Source: Pirellula sp. (GTDB taxonomy: Bacteria; Planctomycetota; Planctomycetia; Pirellulales; PNKZ01). From it: a stretch of 64,000 nucleotides of DNA. The notes under the pieces were generated by a model, which was not told the DNA's origin, did no database searches, and saw nothing but the letters and a program-made list of their open reading frames with translations. The stretch lies in NCBI GenBank assembly GCA_013822735.1, contig PNKZ01000016.1, positions 62,001 to 126,000 of the forward strand, in the 5' to 3' direction. Made by a program: the position numbers and the translations under genes. This document shows, one piece after another, positions 19,250 to 30,051 of the stretch; position 1 is the first letter of the stretch, and each line of letters starts with the position of its first letter.

Positions 19250-20023
19250 ATGTTTTGCAACCAGCCATGTCGCATCGCTTTTATCCTGTTAAGTGTCGCG
19301 TCTTCGGTCATCGGCGCCGAGCTTCGCGAATGGCGCACGACGGAAGAGTTTGCGGCGCCGGAGGCGAAGCAAGCGGCGGCGGCGGATGAGAGGTTTGTGT
19401 ACGTCGTCACGAACGATCGAGTCGCGAAATACGATCGTATCACGAAGAAGTTGCTTGTCCGAAGTACCGGAGAAGCGAAGCATCTCAACAGCGCGTTCAT
19501 TGCCGACGGACGAATCTATCTGGCGCACTCGAACTTCCCGACGAAGCCGGAACGGAGCGAGATTTTCAGTCTCGATGTCGAGTCGATGAAACTGGAGACA
19601 TTTCACGATTTCGCCAACTTCGGCGGCAGCCTCACTTGGTGCGTGCGACGCGGCGACGAGTGGTGGTGCAACTTCGCGCTTTACGGCTCCGATAATCGCC
19701 GCACATTTCTCGTGCGCTTCGATCACACTTGGAAGGAAACCGGCCGCTGGACCTATCCGGCACAAGTGCTCGACCGCATCGGCGGCGCGAGCATCTCAGG
19801 CGGCATTTGGCACGAAGACTCGCTGCTCGTGAGCGATCACGACCACAAGCGGCTCTATCGAGTGCGGCTTCCCACCGCGAGCGAGGTGTTGGAGTTCGTC
19901 GCCGAAGAGCCCGCTCCACTTACCGGCCAGGGCTTCGCCGCCGATCTGAAGACCGGCGGCCTTGTCGGCATCGATCGCGCCAGGAAGCACGTGGTACTCA
20001 TGCAGCGAGCTCCGTCGCCTTAG
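19250..20023 (+). CDS. Exported beta-propeller-like protein
   Basis: The start MFCNQPCRIAF at 19250 places a signal peptide (IAFILLSVASSVIGAE) at the N-terminus; upstream in-frame codons back to 19112 are unlike coding sequence. The 257-residue product has repeated strand patterns such as DERFVYVVTNDRVAKYD, DGRIYLAHSNFP and EDSLLVSDHDHKRLYRVRLP that suggest blades of a propeller. No catalytic residues can be assigned. It converges on the outer-membrane protein gene with a four-base overlap of stop codons. Confidence 0.65.
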   Translation: MFCNQPCRIAFILLSVASSVIGAELREWRTTEEFAAPEAKQAAAADERFVYVVTNDRVAKYDRITKKLLVRSTGEAKHLNSAFIADGRIYLAHSNFPTKPERSEIFSLDVESMKLETFHDFANFGGSLTWCVRRGDEWWCNFALYGSDNRRTFLVRFDHTWKETGRWTYPAQVLDRIGGASISGGIWHEDSLLVSDHDHKRLYRVRLPTASEVLEFVAEEPAPLTGQGFAADLKTGGLVGIDRARKHVVLMQRAPSP

Positions 20024-21099
20024 AAGCGAATGCAGAGGTCGGTATAAAGCCGCGATTCCAGCAGGTCGCGACGATCGGTTACCGGCAGCTCCCAGCAGAT
20101 GCCCGCTTCGTTCATGCAGCCGAAGCGATACCGTAGGCCCATGGAGGACGTTACGACGTCGTTCCCGGCCACGTTGTTGGCGCCCAAGTTGAACAAGTCC
20201 ATGCCTTCGAAATTGACCGCGAGATTGTTGCCGGATTCGAGCCAGTGGAACCAGTTGACGCCGGTGAGGAAGTAGAGCCGATCCGTGAGCTTCACGTCCC
20301 ATTGATTCGACCAATAGGACATTGTGCTGCGAGCCGTCGTATCGGAAGGAAGGCGTAAGCCGCCGGCCATGTTCCAGTGTGCCAGGCCGTCGAAGAACTC
20401 TTGTCCGCCGGTGGCGAAGAGATGGAACTCGCCGTTGCCCGAGCCTTGAAAAACGCGGTGTGCACCGGTGTCGAGCTCGACCGTTCCGCCGAGGCTGACG
20501 ATGGTCTGCGAATCGGGATTGCGTATCAGATTGTATTTCAAGCCGGCGGCGATGTCGGCGAAGCCTTCGGAATCGGCCAAGCCGGGGTTGCCCGGGTTGA
20601 GCCAGATGTAGCCGTCTTTCGTGGCGATGATCGAGAGGCGTTGCGTTAGCGCCACGCGGATTTGTGCCGCGATGTACTGGGCGCTGCCGCCTTGAAACAC
20701 CGGGTTGTTCCCGGGGATCCATTGGTTCACGAAATGCAAGCGGAGTTCCGTCAGCGTGCGCGGGTCTTCGAAGAAGAGCACGTTGCTCGCCGGCGAAATG
20801 AAGTCGTGGAACGCTTGGTCGCTCCGCCCGAAGAGCCCCAGAAGCCGGCCGTTGTTGCGGACGAGTCCCGTGTCGATCAACTGTGCGCCGTCGGAAAGCG
20901 TGATCGGCTTGGAAGACTCTTTTGCCAGGTCGATGAGCTTGCCGGGCGCTTCGCCTGCATCGGACTTCGATTGGAAGGGGCTGTCGGTGAGCCCGGCGAA
21001 CGGCGACTTCAACGCGTCGTCGTTAGCGGCTGCAACGCTTGACCAAGTAGAGGCGGCGACCAATAAAGCTGCCAACCGACGAAGCCATGAGCAGAACAT
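20020..21099 (-). CDS. Outer-membrane beta-barrel protein
   Basis: Starting at MFCSWLRRLA (21099) the product has a signal peptide (LAALLVAASTWSSVAA) and 359 residues. Alternative starts lie at 21120 and 21165. The C-terminal two thirds alternate polar and hydrophobic/aromatic residues (for example LYFLTGVNWFHWLESG, SMGLRYRFG) and the protein ends in Phe (LCIRF), as barrel proteins recognised by the BAM machinery do. Asn/Asp-rich turns fit surface loops. Planctomycetes carry many such barrel proteins of unknown substrate. No specific transport role can be given. Confidence 0.65.
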   Translation of the reverse strand: MFCSWLRRLAALLVAASTWSSVAAANDDALKSPFAGLTDSPFQSKSDAGEAPGKLIDLAKESSKPITLSDGAQLIDTGLVRNNGRLLGLFGRSDQAFHDFISPASNVLFFEDPRTLTELRLHFVNQWIPGNNPVFQGGSAQYIAAQIRVALTQRLSIIATKDGYIWLNPGNPGLADSEGFADIAAGLKYNLIRNPDSQTIVSLGGTVELDTGAHRVFQGSGNGEFHLFATGGQEFFDGLAHWNMAGGLRLPSDTTARSTMSYWSNQWDVKLTDRLYFLTGVNWFHWLESGNNLAVNFEGMDLFNLGANNVAGNDVVTSSMGLRYRFGCMNEAGICWELPVTDRRDLLESRLYTDLCIRF

Positions 21100-21401
21100 A
21101 TGCACCCTTCCGCGATCCATCCGGAGTTCGCCAAGCGTTGCAGCGATCCGTCGCCGCGCCATCACATTTTGCTTTGCCGAAATCCGCTAGTTGGCTCATC
21201 GTCTGAAGCGCGAGATTCCTTCATACACTTCACCGTGCGGCTTTCCGATTGACGGGTTGGCACAAGTGCGCGCCGAGCGGCACAGCGTGAGCACGCCCCG
21301 ATCCGGACAATCGTTACGTTTTCATGCGCGGCAACGCACAGGTAAGGCCTACGATTAGCGAGGCGCTGCGTAAGACTTCTGCACCTAGAATGCGAGAATC
21401 T
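21100..21401. other. Intergenic region, nothing recognised
   Basis: About 300 bases lie between the outer-membrane protein start and the threonine aldolase stop. No convincing gene, strong hairpin or repeat is seen; it presumably contains the promoter for the outer-membrane protein gene. Confidence 0.45.
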
Positions 21402-22490
21402 TTAGCCGTACGCGCCGGCCGCCGCCGTGGTCGGACGGCTTGATTCCAAGCAGCGCAACGCCGCTTCTTGCATGATCGCTCCGGCCCGTTCGATCTGTTC
21501 CGCGTTGATGTCGAGATGCGTTACGGCCCGAATTTGTTGTTTGCCCAGCGCGCCCACGAGTAAGCCGTGCTGCTTGAGCACACCGGCAAATTCCGCGGCG
21601 GTGCCGAGCTTCGGATCGACGTAGAAATAGACGATGTTCGTCTCGATCCGCGGGGGATCTACGACGATGCCGTCGACGTCGCGAATCAAATCGGCGAAGC
21701 GACGGGCCAACCGATGGTCATCGGCCATGCGGTCGATGTGGTGTTCCAATGCGTGAAGCGCTCCGGCTGCGATGATGCCGGCCTGCCGCATCCCTCCGCC
21801 GAACACTTTGCGGACGCGGATCGCATGGTCGATATGCTTGCGAGTGCCGCAAATCGCCGAACCGACCGGCGCGCCGAGCCCCTTGCTGAAGCAAACGCTC
21901 ACCGTGTCGAACGGCTTCGACCACTCCGTGGCCGGAATGCCCGACGCCACGACGGCGTTGAACAGCCGGGCGCCGTCGAGGTGGGTCGCCATCCCTTGTT
22001 CGTGCGCCCAGTCGCAAAGCTCTTGAATGCGCGCGAGCGGCCAGACGCTGCCGCCGCCCCGGTTGCTGGTGTTCTCTAGGCAGAGAAGCCGCGAGCGCGC
22101 GTAGTGGCAATTATTAGGACGGACGAGATCTTGCACCTGCTCGAGCGTGAAGACGCCGTAGTCTCCTTTAATCGTCCGAGTCGCGCAGCCGCTGAGTTGC
22201 GCGACCCCGCCCTGTTCGTACGCGTAAATGTGCGACGATTCCTCCAGGATCACTTCGTCGCCCGGAATGCAATGGAGTCGCACGCCGATTTGGTTCGACA
22301 TCGTGCCCGACGGCACAAAGAGCGCCGCTTCCTTGCCGAGCATCGCGGCGATCCGCTCCTGCAACCGGTTCATCGTCGGATCTTCCGCCGAGACGTCGTC
22401 TCCCACTTCCGCCGACGCCATGGCCGCACGCATCGCGGGCGTGGGACGCGTGGCCGTATCGCTGCGCAGATCAATGGCAGGTTCCGACAT
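21402..22490 (-). CDS. ltaE: Low-specificity L-threonine aldolase
   Basis: This pyridoxal-phosphate enzyme splits L-threonine (and allo-threonine) into glycine and acetaldehyde. The 362-residue product starts with the family pattern [19 protein letters not shown]. It contains the glycine/cofactor region [11 protein letters not shown], the Asp-binding segment [11 protein letters not shown] and the Schiff-base lysine in [14 protein letters not shown]. The gene is divergent from the histidine genes and has no operon partner on its own strand. Confidence 0.93.
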   Translation of the reverse strand: MSEPAIDLRSDTATRPTPAMRAAMASAEVGDDVSAEDPTMNRLQERIAAMLGKEAALFVPSGTMSNQIGVRLHCIPGDEVILEESSHIYAYEQGGVAQLSGCATRTIKGDYGVFTLEQVQDLVRPNNCHYARSRLLCLENTSNRGGGSVWPLARIQELCDWAHEQGMATHLDGARLFNAVVASGIPATEWSKPFDTVSVCFSKGLGAPVGSAICGTRKHIDHAIRVRKVFGGGMRQAGIIAAGALHALEHHIDRMADDHRLARRFADLIRDVDGIVVDPPRIETNIVYFYVDPKLGTAAEFAGVLKQHGLLVGALGKQQIRAVTHLDINAEQIERAGAIMQEAALRCLESSRPTTAAAGAYG

Positions 22491-22645
22491 GAATACCTCG
22501 GGCGGAAGGGAAGTTCGGCGGGGAGCAAGGCTTGCAGCGGCGAACCAAGCGGGCCGATACGGTCTCGGTCCCTTGGCGACGTCGTCAGTTTACCACAGCC
22601 ACGGCCCTGGTCGAAATCGGCCTGTTAGAGCAAAATAGTAGGTCT

Positions 22646-24036
<1,391 letters not shown>

Positions 24037-24040
<4 letters not shown>

Positions 24041-25092
24041 GCTACTTCCGTCCCCAGATCGAAGCAATGCAGGGCTACGTGCCCGGCGAGCAGCCGCGCG
24101 AAGGTTCGAAAGTCGTGAAGCTCAACACCAACGAGAACCCCTACCCCGCGAGCGCCGCCGTGGCGCGGGCGGTGCAGTCGGTGCTCGAGCGCGGCTTGCA
24201 GCGCTATCCCGACCCCCTCGGCACGGCGTTCCGCCTCCGCGCCGGCGAAGTGCTCGGCGTGCCGCCGGATTGGATTCTCTGCGGCAACGGCAGCGACGAA
24301 ATTCTCACGCTCGCCACGCGTGCGTTCGTCGGCGAAGGGGAACTGCTCCGGCTGCCGTATCCGTCGTACATCCTCTACAAGACGCTCGCCGAAATCCAAG
24401 GCGCGCGCAGCGAAGAGATCCGCTTCCGCGACGATTGGTCGCTAGGCGCAGAGTTCACCGCCGACGCCGCAGGCCTGAAGCTCGCGTTCTTGCCGAATCC
24501 CAATAGCCCGTCGGGCACGGTGATCGCGCCGGAGCAGGTCTTGGAACTCGCGCGTCGGCTCCCCTGCCCTCTCATCGTCGATGAAGCGTACGTCGACTTT
24601 GCGAACGACCACTGCATTCGTCTCGTGAAAGAGTGCGACAAGATTCTCGTCTCGCGCACGCTCAGCAAGTCGTATGCGCTCGCCGGCCTGCGGTTCGGCT
24701 TCGTCGTCGCGCAGCCGCACATCATCGCCGGGCTGCGGAAGATCAAAGACTCGTACAATTGCGATGCCCTCTCGTTGGCCGCGGCCACGGCTGCGATCGA
24801 CGACCAAGCGTGGCTGCGCGACAACGTCGCCAAGATTCGCACCTCGCGCACGCGGCTTACCGAGCGCGTCCGATCGCTCGGCTTCACGGCCGTCGATTCG
24901 CAGGCCAACTTCGTCTGGTGCACCCATCCGACGCAGCCGCTTAAGCCGCTCTACGAACATTTGAAGAAGTCCGGAATCCTCGTGCGCTACATGCCGTATA
25001 CCGGCTGGGGCGAAGGGCTCCGCATTTCCGTCGGCACCGACGACCAAATCGACGTCTGTCTCACGTTGCTGGCCGAAGCGATGAAGCGTTGA
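24037..25092 (+). CDS. hisC: Histidinol-phosphate aminotransferase
   Basis: This class I/II pyridoxal-phosphate aminotransferase makes histidinol phosphate from imidazole acetol phosphate. The 351-residue length is normal. It shows [10 protein letters not shown] at the N-terminus, [10 protein letters not shown] in the middle, DEAYVDF and the cofactor lysine in [15 protein letters not shown]. The ATG overlaps the hisD stop (ATGA), so the two genes are translationally coupled. Confidence 0.95.
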
Positions 25093-25113
25093 CGTCGATC
25101 AAGTGTGCGATGG

Positions 25114-25181
25114 GCGAGCGGCGGGGTTCATCCCCGCCGTCTGGAAACGCGCAGACGGCGGGCGTAAAGCCCGCCGCTCGC
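25114..25181. repeat. Nested palindrome between hisC and hisB
   Basis: An outer 12-bp pair (GCGAGCGGCGGG at 25114-25125 and its complement at 25170-25181) encloses a second pair (CCCGCCGTCT and AGACGGCGGG). The layout resembles the other nested palindromes of the window, with an inner arm inside an outer one. It lies within a run of co-directional genes, so it could cause attenuation between hisC and hisB. Confidence 0.8.
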
Positions 25182-25298
25182 TCCGACGGCCCGCGTAATC
25201 GGCATATCCGTTTCGCTTGCGAACCGAGCCGCGTGGTAGAATTGACGTCCGCGCCAAACCGTCGGTCCGGCCCCTCGAACGCAACTCGTGAACCTCGC

Positions 25299-25892
25299 AT
25301 GACTCGCCAAGCTCGCCTCCAACGCAAGACCGCCGAAACCGAAATCGAGCTCGAACTCGCGCTCGACGGCTCCGGCCGCGCCGACGTCGCCACCGGCGTC
25401 GGCTTCTTCGATCACATGCTCACGCTCTTGGCGAAGCATGCCGCCATTGATTTGAAGGTCGCGTGTAAGGGAGATCTGCAAGTCGACCAGCACCACACCG
25501 TGGAAGACGTCGGCATCTGCATCGGCCAAGCGATTCGTTCCTCCCTGGGCGACAAGGCGGGCATCCGTCGCTACGGACACTTCACGCTGCCGATGGAAGA
25601 AACGCTCGTCACCACGGCGATCGACTTCAGCGGCCGCTACTTCCTGGTGTTCAACGCGCCGATTCCCGCCCAGAAAATCGGCGAGTTCGACAGCGAACTC
25701 GTCGAAGACTTTTGGCAAGCGCTCGCCGCCAACGCGTTGTGCAATCTGCACATCGTGCTGCACCACGGCCGCAACAGCCACCACATCGCCGAAGGGATTT
25801 TTAAATCCGCGGCCCGAGCCTTGCGCATGGCCGTCGAGCCCGACGGCCGCATGACCGGCGTGCCGTCGACCAAGGGAACGTTGAATTCGTAA
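25299..25892 (+). CDS. hisB: Imidazoleglycerol-phosphate dehydratase
   Basis: It converts imidazole glycerol phosphate to imidazole acetol phosphate, the step before HisC. Start [10 protein letters not shown] at 25299 gives 197 residues, the usual length for the monofunctional enzyme. The manganese-binding motifs are present: [19 protein letters not shown] and [12 protein letters not shown]. It is separated from hisC by about 200 bp containing a palindrome but remains co-directional. Confidence 0.96.
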   Translation: MTRQARLQRKTAETEIELELALDGSGRADVATGVGFFDHMLTLLAKHAAIDLKVACKGDLQVDQHHTVEDVGICIGQAIRSSLGDKAGIRRYGHFTLPMEETLVTTAIDFSGRYFLVFNAPIPAQKIGEFDSELVEDFWQALAANALCNLHIVLHHGRNSHHIAEGIFKSAARALRMAVEPDGRMTGVPSTKGTLNS

Positions 25893-25905
25893 GGCGAGCG
25901 CTATT

Positions 25906-25966
25906 CTATTTAGCCCCCGGTCTGCGACCGGGGGCCGCCCGCCGTCGCCGACGGCGGGCAAAATAG
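25906..25966. repeat. Cloverleaf-like palindrome, copy 1
   Basis: Two adjacent hairpins (arms CCCCCGGTC/GACCGGGGG and GCCCGCCGTC/GACGGCGGGC, each with a three-base loop) are enclosed by outer bases that pair (CTATTT ... AAATAG). It lies between the convergent hisB and tatC genes, where it may serve as a terminator. Near-identical copies are at 45866 and 47784. Confidence 0.9.
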
Positions 25967-27139
25967 CTACTTCGGCAAATACTTCGCCAGCAAGATTCCG
26001 CCGAAGTAGAGGAACGTCAGCGGCACTGCCATGAAGAATATGCTGTAGGGGTCGGCCGGCGTCAGCACCGCCGACACGATAAAGATCACCAGCACGGCGA
26101 TCCGCCACTTCTCCAAGAAGTCGCGCACCGTCATCACGCCGATGCGCTCCATGAAGAGCATCACCAGCGGCAGCTGGAAGCTCACGCCGAAGCCTAGCGG
26201 CAAGAGCAGCACGAAGCCGAGCCATTCGCTGATCTTCGGATCGGGGTCGATCCCCAGCGATTGATTGAAGCTGAAGAGAAACGTGAGCACCGGCTCGAAG
26301 ACGAACAGATACGCCGTCGCCGCCCCCAGGAAAAACAGGCCCAAGCTAAACGGCAGAAACGTGTACACGTATTTCCGTTCGTGCTTATAAAGTCCGGCGC
26401 CGACGAACATCCAAATCTGGTAGAAGACCCAAGGGCTGGAAACGAGCGCTCCGACGACGAGCGCCGCTTTGAGCCAAACGGTGAACACTTCCGTCGTGCC
26501 GGTAGCTTGCAGCTTGAAGCGGCTGTCGCTGTCGATCGGGTGCCACAGCAGCAGCGGCGCAAGCGAGGCCCGCGTGTAACGCAAGTTGGCGGCGGCCGGT
26601 TGCGAGTCGGGCCTCGGTTCCACGGTCTTCGCATCACCGGGCGACGTATCTTGCGGCTTCGCTTCGGCCGACTTCGTGGCGTCGACAGGTCCGGCGCGCG
26701 TCGTTTCCGCGCCCGGCGCCGGTCCGCTCGGCTTCAAGGAGTTGAGCGTCGCTTCCAGCGTCGTCGGATGCACGAACTCCAATTCAAAAATCAGCTCTTT
26801 CTCGCCGAGCGTCTTGTCGGGAATCGCCACGGCCCGGATTTCTTCGATCGTATACGGAACGGTGTGCCCGGCCTGCTGCTGTTCCGCGGCCCAGGCCGTG
26901 TACTCTTTTTCGGCCGCCGATTGGTAATAGTCTTTCAGCGCGTTCGTCAGCGGATGTTCGATGATCTCCACGACGTAGTCGCCGATGAACAGCCCGCCGA
27001 TCGTGCAAAGCACCAAGCCGACGATCGCGCGCCAGAGACAAACGCGCAATTCTTCGAGGTGTTCCCCGAAGGTCATCGTGGTTTCGGTAAACAGATCTTG
27101 GTCGTTTTTCTTGATCGGCTTCGAGGGTACGGCGGACAT
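25967..27139 (-). CDS. tatC: Twin-arginine translocase subunit TatC with enlarged periplasmic loop
   Basis: TatC is the inner-membrane receptor for folded Tat substrates. Start MSAVPSKPIK at 27139 gives 390 residues against about 250 in the family. The conserved cytoplasmic start TFGEHLEELR (23-32) and first helix are present. EVFTVWLKAA, PWVFYQIWMFVGAGLYKHER and the later helices (SFQLPLVMLFMERIGV, SAVLTPADPYS) match TatC. Between the first helix and residue 216 there are about 140 extra residues, Pro/Ala/Glu-rich in the middle. No tatA or tatB is nearby. The enlarged loop faces the periplasm and could be a lineage trait. Confidence 0.9.
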   Translation of the reverse strand: MSAVPSKPIKKNDQDLFTETTMTFGEHLEELRVCLWRAIVGLVLCTIGGLFIGDYVVEIIEHPLTNALKDYYQSAAEKEYTAWAAEQQQAGHTVPYTIEEIRAVAIPDKTLGEKELIFELEFVHPTTLEATLNSLKPSGPAPGAETTRAGPVDATKSAEAKPQDTSPGDAKTVEPRPDSQPAAANLRYTRASLAPLLLWHPIDSDSRFKLQATGTTEVFTVWLKAALVVGALVSSPWVFYQIWMFVGAGLYKHERKYVYTFLPFSLGLFFLGAATAYLFVFEPVLTFLFSFNQSLGIDPDPKISEWLGFVLLLPLGFGVSFQLPLVMLFMERIGVMTVRDFLEKWRIAVLVIFIVSAVLTPADPYSIFFMAVPLTFLYFGGILLAKYLPK

Positions 27140-27431
27140 AGACCGGCTCGCTGCGCTGGATAGAAGGAAGCTGCGTAGATAGGGAACTGCCGAACAACTT
27201 TGGGCTGCGGGGACGAGCGTGCCCAAACGGCGACGACTCGGGGCGGCAAAAGAGTCTGCGGCGGCACGACGGCACACCGAGATCGGAATCCGGCTCCCTA
27301 AGCGGGACGCCTCGAGCGAAGCTCTCCGCCTGTGGCGGCCTGCTTCCCTAAATCCGACTCTTATTGATAATAGCAAGCCGAGTAGTCGCTCACAACCAAT
27401 CTCCCGTATTCCCCGGCACGCGACGCACCCC

Positions 27432-28412
27432 ATGCTTACCGCTCCGCTCCGTTTCCAGCCGCTCGTGAAACGCGCTATTTGGGGCGGCCGGCGGCTCGGC
27501 ACGGTGCTCGGCAAATCGCTCGGCCCAGAAACCGACTACGCGGAAAGTTGGGAAGTGGTCGATCATGGCGCCGACCAAAGCGTCGTCGCCGGCGGACCAT
27601 GGGCCGGCCGCACTCTCGGAGAACTCGTCGCCGCGGAAGGCCCCGCGCTCTTGGGCCGGCACGCGCCGCAACCGCGCTTTCCGCTGCTGTTCAAGTTTCT
27701 CGATTGCCGCGAAAAGCTCTCCGTGCAGGTGCACCCGGATGATGCCCGCGGCGCGCTGCTCGATCCGCCCGACCTCGGCAAGACCGAAGCCTGGGTCGTG
27801 CTCGCCGCCGAGCCGGGGAGCCTGATCTATGCAGGCCTGAAGCGCGGGTTCGATCGTGCGGCGCTCGAGCGCGAAGTGAACCGCGGCACCAGCGATCTCT
27901 GTCTGCACCGCTTCGCGCCGGCCGTCGGCGATTGCTTGTTTCTACCGGCCGGCTTGGTCCACGCGCCGGGCGCCGGTTTGCTCATCGCCGAGATTCAACA
28001 AGCCAGCAACACGACGTTTCGCCTCTTCGATTGGAATCGCGTCGGGCCCGACGGCAAGCCCCGGCAACTGCACATCGAGCAAGGACTCGCGGCCATCAAC
28101 TACGCAGCCGGTCCCGCCGCTCCGCAAACTGCCGAGGCGACCGCCGATCCGCGCGTCGAGCGGCTCGTGGCGTGCGACAAGTTCGTACTCGAACGGGTGA
28201 CGCTCGATCCAGGCGAGACTTGGAACCTTGCGAGTGACGATCGATTCCATATCGTCTCGGTGGTCGATGGGGACGCGGAGACGATCGGAGCTTCCGGCGT
28301 CGACAGCGAGAATTTACCGTTGGGCGCCACCTGCTTGGTGCCGGCGTGCTTGAAGTCGACGGCCTTCACCACGACGCAGGGGGCGACGCTCCTCTCGGCA
28401 TATCTTCCCTAG
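27432..28412 (+). CDS. manA: Mannose-6-phosphate isomerase (type I)
   Basis: It interconverts mannose 6-phosphate and fructose 6-phosphate and needs zinc. Start MLTAPLRFQP at 27432 gives 326 residues, like the short Gram-positive-type enzymes. Zinc-ligand motifs are SVQVHPDD and the later GLVHAPGAG, with the substrate loop NTTFRLFDWNRVG. The longer frame from 27219 is an unlikely extension. It is divergent from tatC and stands alone. Confidence 0.92.
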   Translation: MLTAPLRFQPLVKRAIWGGRRLGTVLGKSLGPETDYAESWEVVDHGADQSVVAGGPWAGRTLGELVAAEGPALLGRHAPQPRFPLLFKFLDCREKLSVQVHPDDARGALLDPPDLGKTEAWVVLAAEPGSLIYAGLKRGFDRAALEREVNRGTSDLCLHRFAPAVGDCLFLPAGLVHAPGAGLLIAEIQQASNTTFRLFDWNRVGPDGKPRQLHIEQGLAAINYAAGPAAPQTAEATADPRVERLVACDKFVLERVTLDPGETWNLASDDRFHIVSVVDGDAETIGASGVDSENLPLGATCLVPACLKSTAFTTTQGATLLSAYLP

Positions 28413-28664
28413 CCGCTACGCCGCGAACTCCTGTTTTCGGGCGAAACGTCATAACCGCTTGTCGGCGGGTTGCTTCAAGCGTGCGACCTGAGCGGCTCGA
28501 TACGTGTTTCAGCGGCACTGCCGGCACGCGGGGAAACATCCCTTGGGTCGGCCGCGCCGTTCGCCTATGATTCGCGACCCCTTCGCGGGGCCGCCCCGAA
28601 TTCGTCGCCTTGATCTTTCTGATCTGAGGAAGCGAATCGAGGCCACGGAACGGCCGGAGCAATT

Positions 28665-28928
28665 ATGGTTCGCACGCTTCTCATCGTGATCGTCTGCAGC
28701 GCCCTGGCGACGGCCGTCGGCTGTCGCGGTACGCAAACGCCGCAGATCTTCGGCCCCGGCTCGGCCAGCTACCAGCAATCGCAGGCGCAACGTTTCGATC
28801 CGTATCCGGAAACGAACGTCGGCCCGAATGTCGCCGGCGGCCGCCCCGACGGCTACGCGCTCCCGCCGGCCGAACCGTATCGCGGCCGCGCCAATCAGTG
28901 GTCGACGGCGCCGGCGTACGGCAGCTAA
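28665..28928 (+). CDS. Small lipoprotein
   Basis: An 87-residue product begins with a short signal (MVRTLLIVIVCSALATAVGC) whose Cys at residue 20 is a plausible lipid-attachment site, although the -3 residue is Ala rather than the usual Leu. The mature part is Gln/Pro/Tyr-rich without a fold I recognise. A GGAG ribosome-binding site at 28656-28659 supports the start. Short lipoproteins of this kind are common in planctomycetes. Confidence 0.7.
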   Translation: MVRTLLIVIVCSALATAVGCRGTQTPQIFGPGSASYQQSQAQRFDPYPETNVGPNVAGGRPDGYALPPAEPYRGRANQWSTAPAYGS

Positions 28929-28934
28929 CGCGGA

Positions 28935-28993
28935 AATGCTGAATGGCTGAATGCGGCTGCGTATCCATGCTCAGCATTCGTTCATTCAGCATT
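28935..28993. repeat. 7-nt word repeat (GCTGAAT type) as inverted repeat
   Basis: The left arm holds GCTGAAT-type heptads (28935-28954) and the right arm is roughly their reverse complement (28972-28993). It lies between the small lipoprotein gene and the convergent TIM-barrel gene, so a terminator role is possible. Confidence 0.75.
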
Positions 28994-28998
28994 GGTCT

Positions 28999-29865
28999 CT
29001 AGCGTTTCACTTCCGCCAGCGTCGCTCGTAAAAACTCTAGTGAACGTGCCGCGGCCGTCGGTCCTTCGTGGCTATGGCGGCTGAGTTCGACATGCACGCC
29101 GCCGGAGTAGCCGATGCGCAAGAGCGCTTTCAGCACCGGGCCGAAGGCGATCTCTCCTTCGCCGAACATCAGGTGTTCGTGCACGCCGGCTCGCATGTCT
29201 TCGATGTGTACGTTCACGAGGTCCGCTCCCCACGCTTCGACGACGCTTGCGATCGGCGTCTCGCCGAGGCAATGGAGATGGCCGATGTCGAGCGTGAGCT
29301 TCAAGCGCGGATGCGGCAGCGCCGCGCGCAGCGCGCGGTAGTCGTCCATCGTCGCGATGAACATGCCGGGCTCCGGCTCGAAACCGATGGTCACCTGCTT
29401 CTGCTCGGCGTAATCGAGCACTTCCCGCATGCCGCCCACAAGCCGTTTGAGGGCCGTCGCCCGGTCGGCGCCGTCGCGCAGGATGCCCGACCAGAGCGAG
29501 ACGCAATCGCTGCCGAGGTCCGCGGCCGCGTCAATGCAATGTTTGTAAAACTCCACGCGCTTGTCGCGCCCGTCGGGCTCGCTGGTGACGAGCGTCGGCT
29601 CGTGCTTCTGCCGTGAATCGAGCAGGAAGCGGGCGCCGGTTTCCACGACCGAACGCATCCCGCGCTCGTCGAGCAAGCGTCGCATTTGCTTGATGCGCGA
29701 CGCCACGTGCCCGCCGTACGGATTCAGCAGGCCGTGATCGATGGTGAGCGCCACGCTCCGGTAACCGAGATCGGCCAAGAGCTCGACCGCTTGATAAGCG
29801 TCGTGATGCGCGAGGCCGTTGGTGTTGTAACCGAAGAGCATGTGGGCAGAATCGTCAGTGGGCAA
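28999..29865 (-). CDS. Sugar phosphate isomerase/epimerase-like TIM-barrel protein
   Basis: The 288-residue protein has the xylose-isomerase-like TIM-barrel pattern with metal-binding positions in GFEPEPGMF, LTLDIGHLHC and VNVHIEDM. An early stretch YGGHVASRIKQMRRLLDE fits the barrel's first helices. The reaction cannot be given from sequence. It is the last of three minus-strand genes, with a UbiA-type prenyltransferase and a second TIM-barrel protein, which together resemble part of the ebo cluster known from cyanobacteria, algae and other bacteria. Confidence 0.8.
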   Translation of the reverse strand: MPTDDSAHMLFGYNTNGLAHHDAYQAVELLADLGYRSVALTIDHGLLNPYGGHVASRIKQMRRLLDERGMRSVVETGARFLLDSRQKHEPTLVTSEPDGRDKRVEFYKHCIDAAADLGSDCVSLWSGILRDGADRATALKRLVGGMREVLDYAEQKQVTIGFEPEPGMFIATMDDYRALRAALPHPRLKLTLDIGHLHCLGETPIASVVEAWGADLVNVHIEDMRAGVHEHLMFGEGEIAFGPVLKALLRIGYSGGVHVELSRHSHEGPTAAARSLEFLRATLAEVKR

Positions 29866-29876
29866 GTTTTCAAGCT

Positions 29877-30040
29877 CTAGTCCCGACGCGCAAGCGAGGG
29901 GACTTATCTAATGCTGAATGCAGAGTGCTGAATGCTGAACGGTCAAATTCCGATTGCTGTTCATTTCCACCATCTCCTCTGTATCTCCCTATCCCCTTTG
30001 CAGGATTTCTCCGGTCCCCTCGCTTGCGCGTCGGGGCTAG
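29877..30040. repeat. 27-bp inverted repeat flanking 7-nt word repeats
   Basis: Arms at 29877-29903 and 30014-30040 are reverse complements with one mismatch. The spacer contains GCTGAAT-type heptads at 29910-29940. The whole element sits between two minus-strand genes (TIM-barrel start and prenyltransferase stop). Confidence 0.88.
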
Positions 30041-30051
30041 TGTGCGCATGG

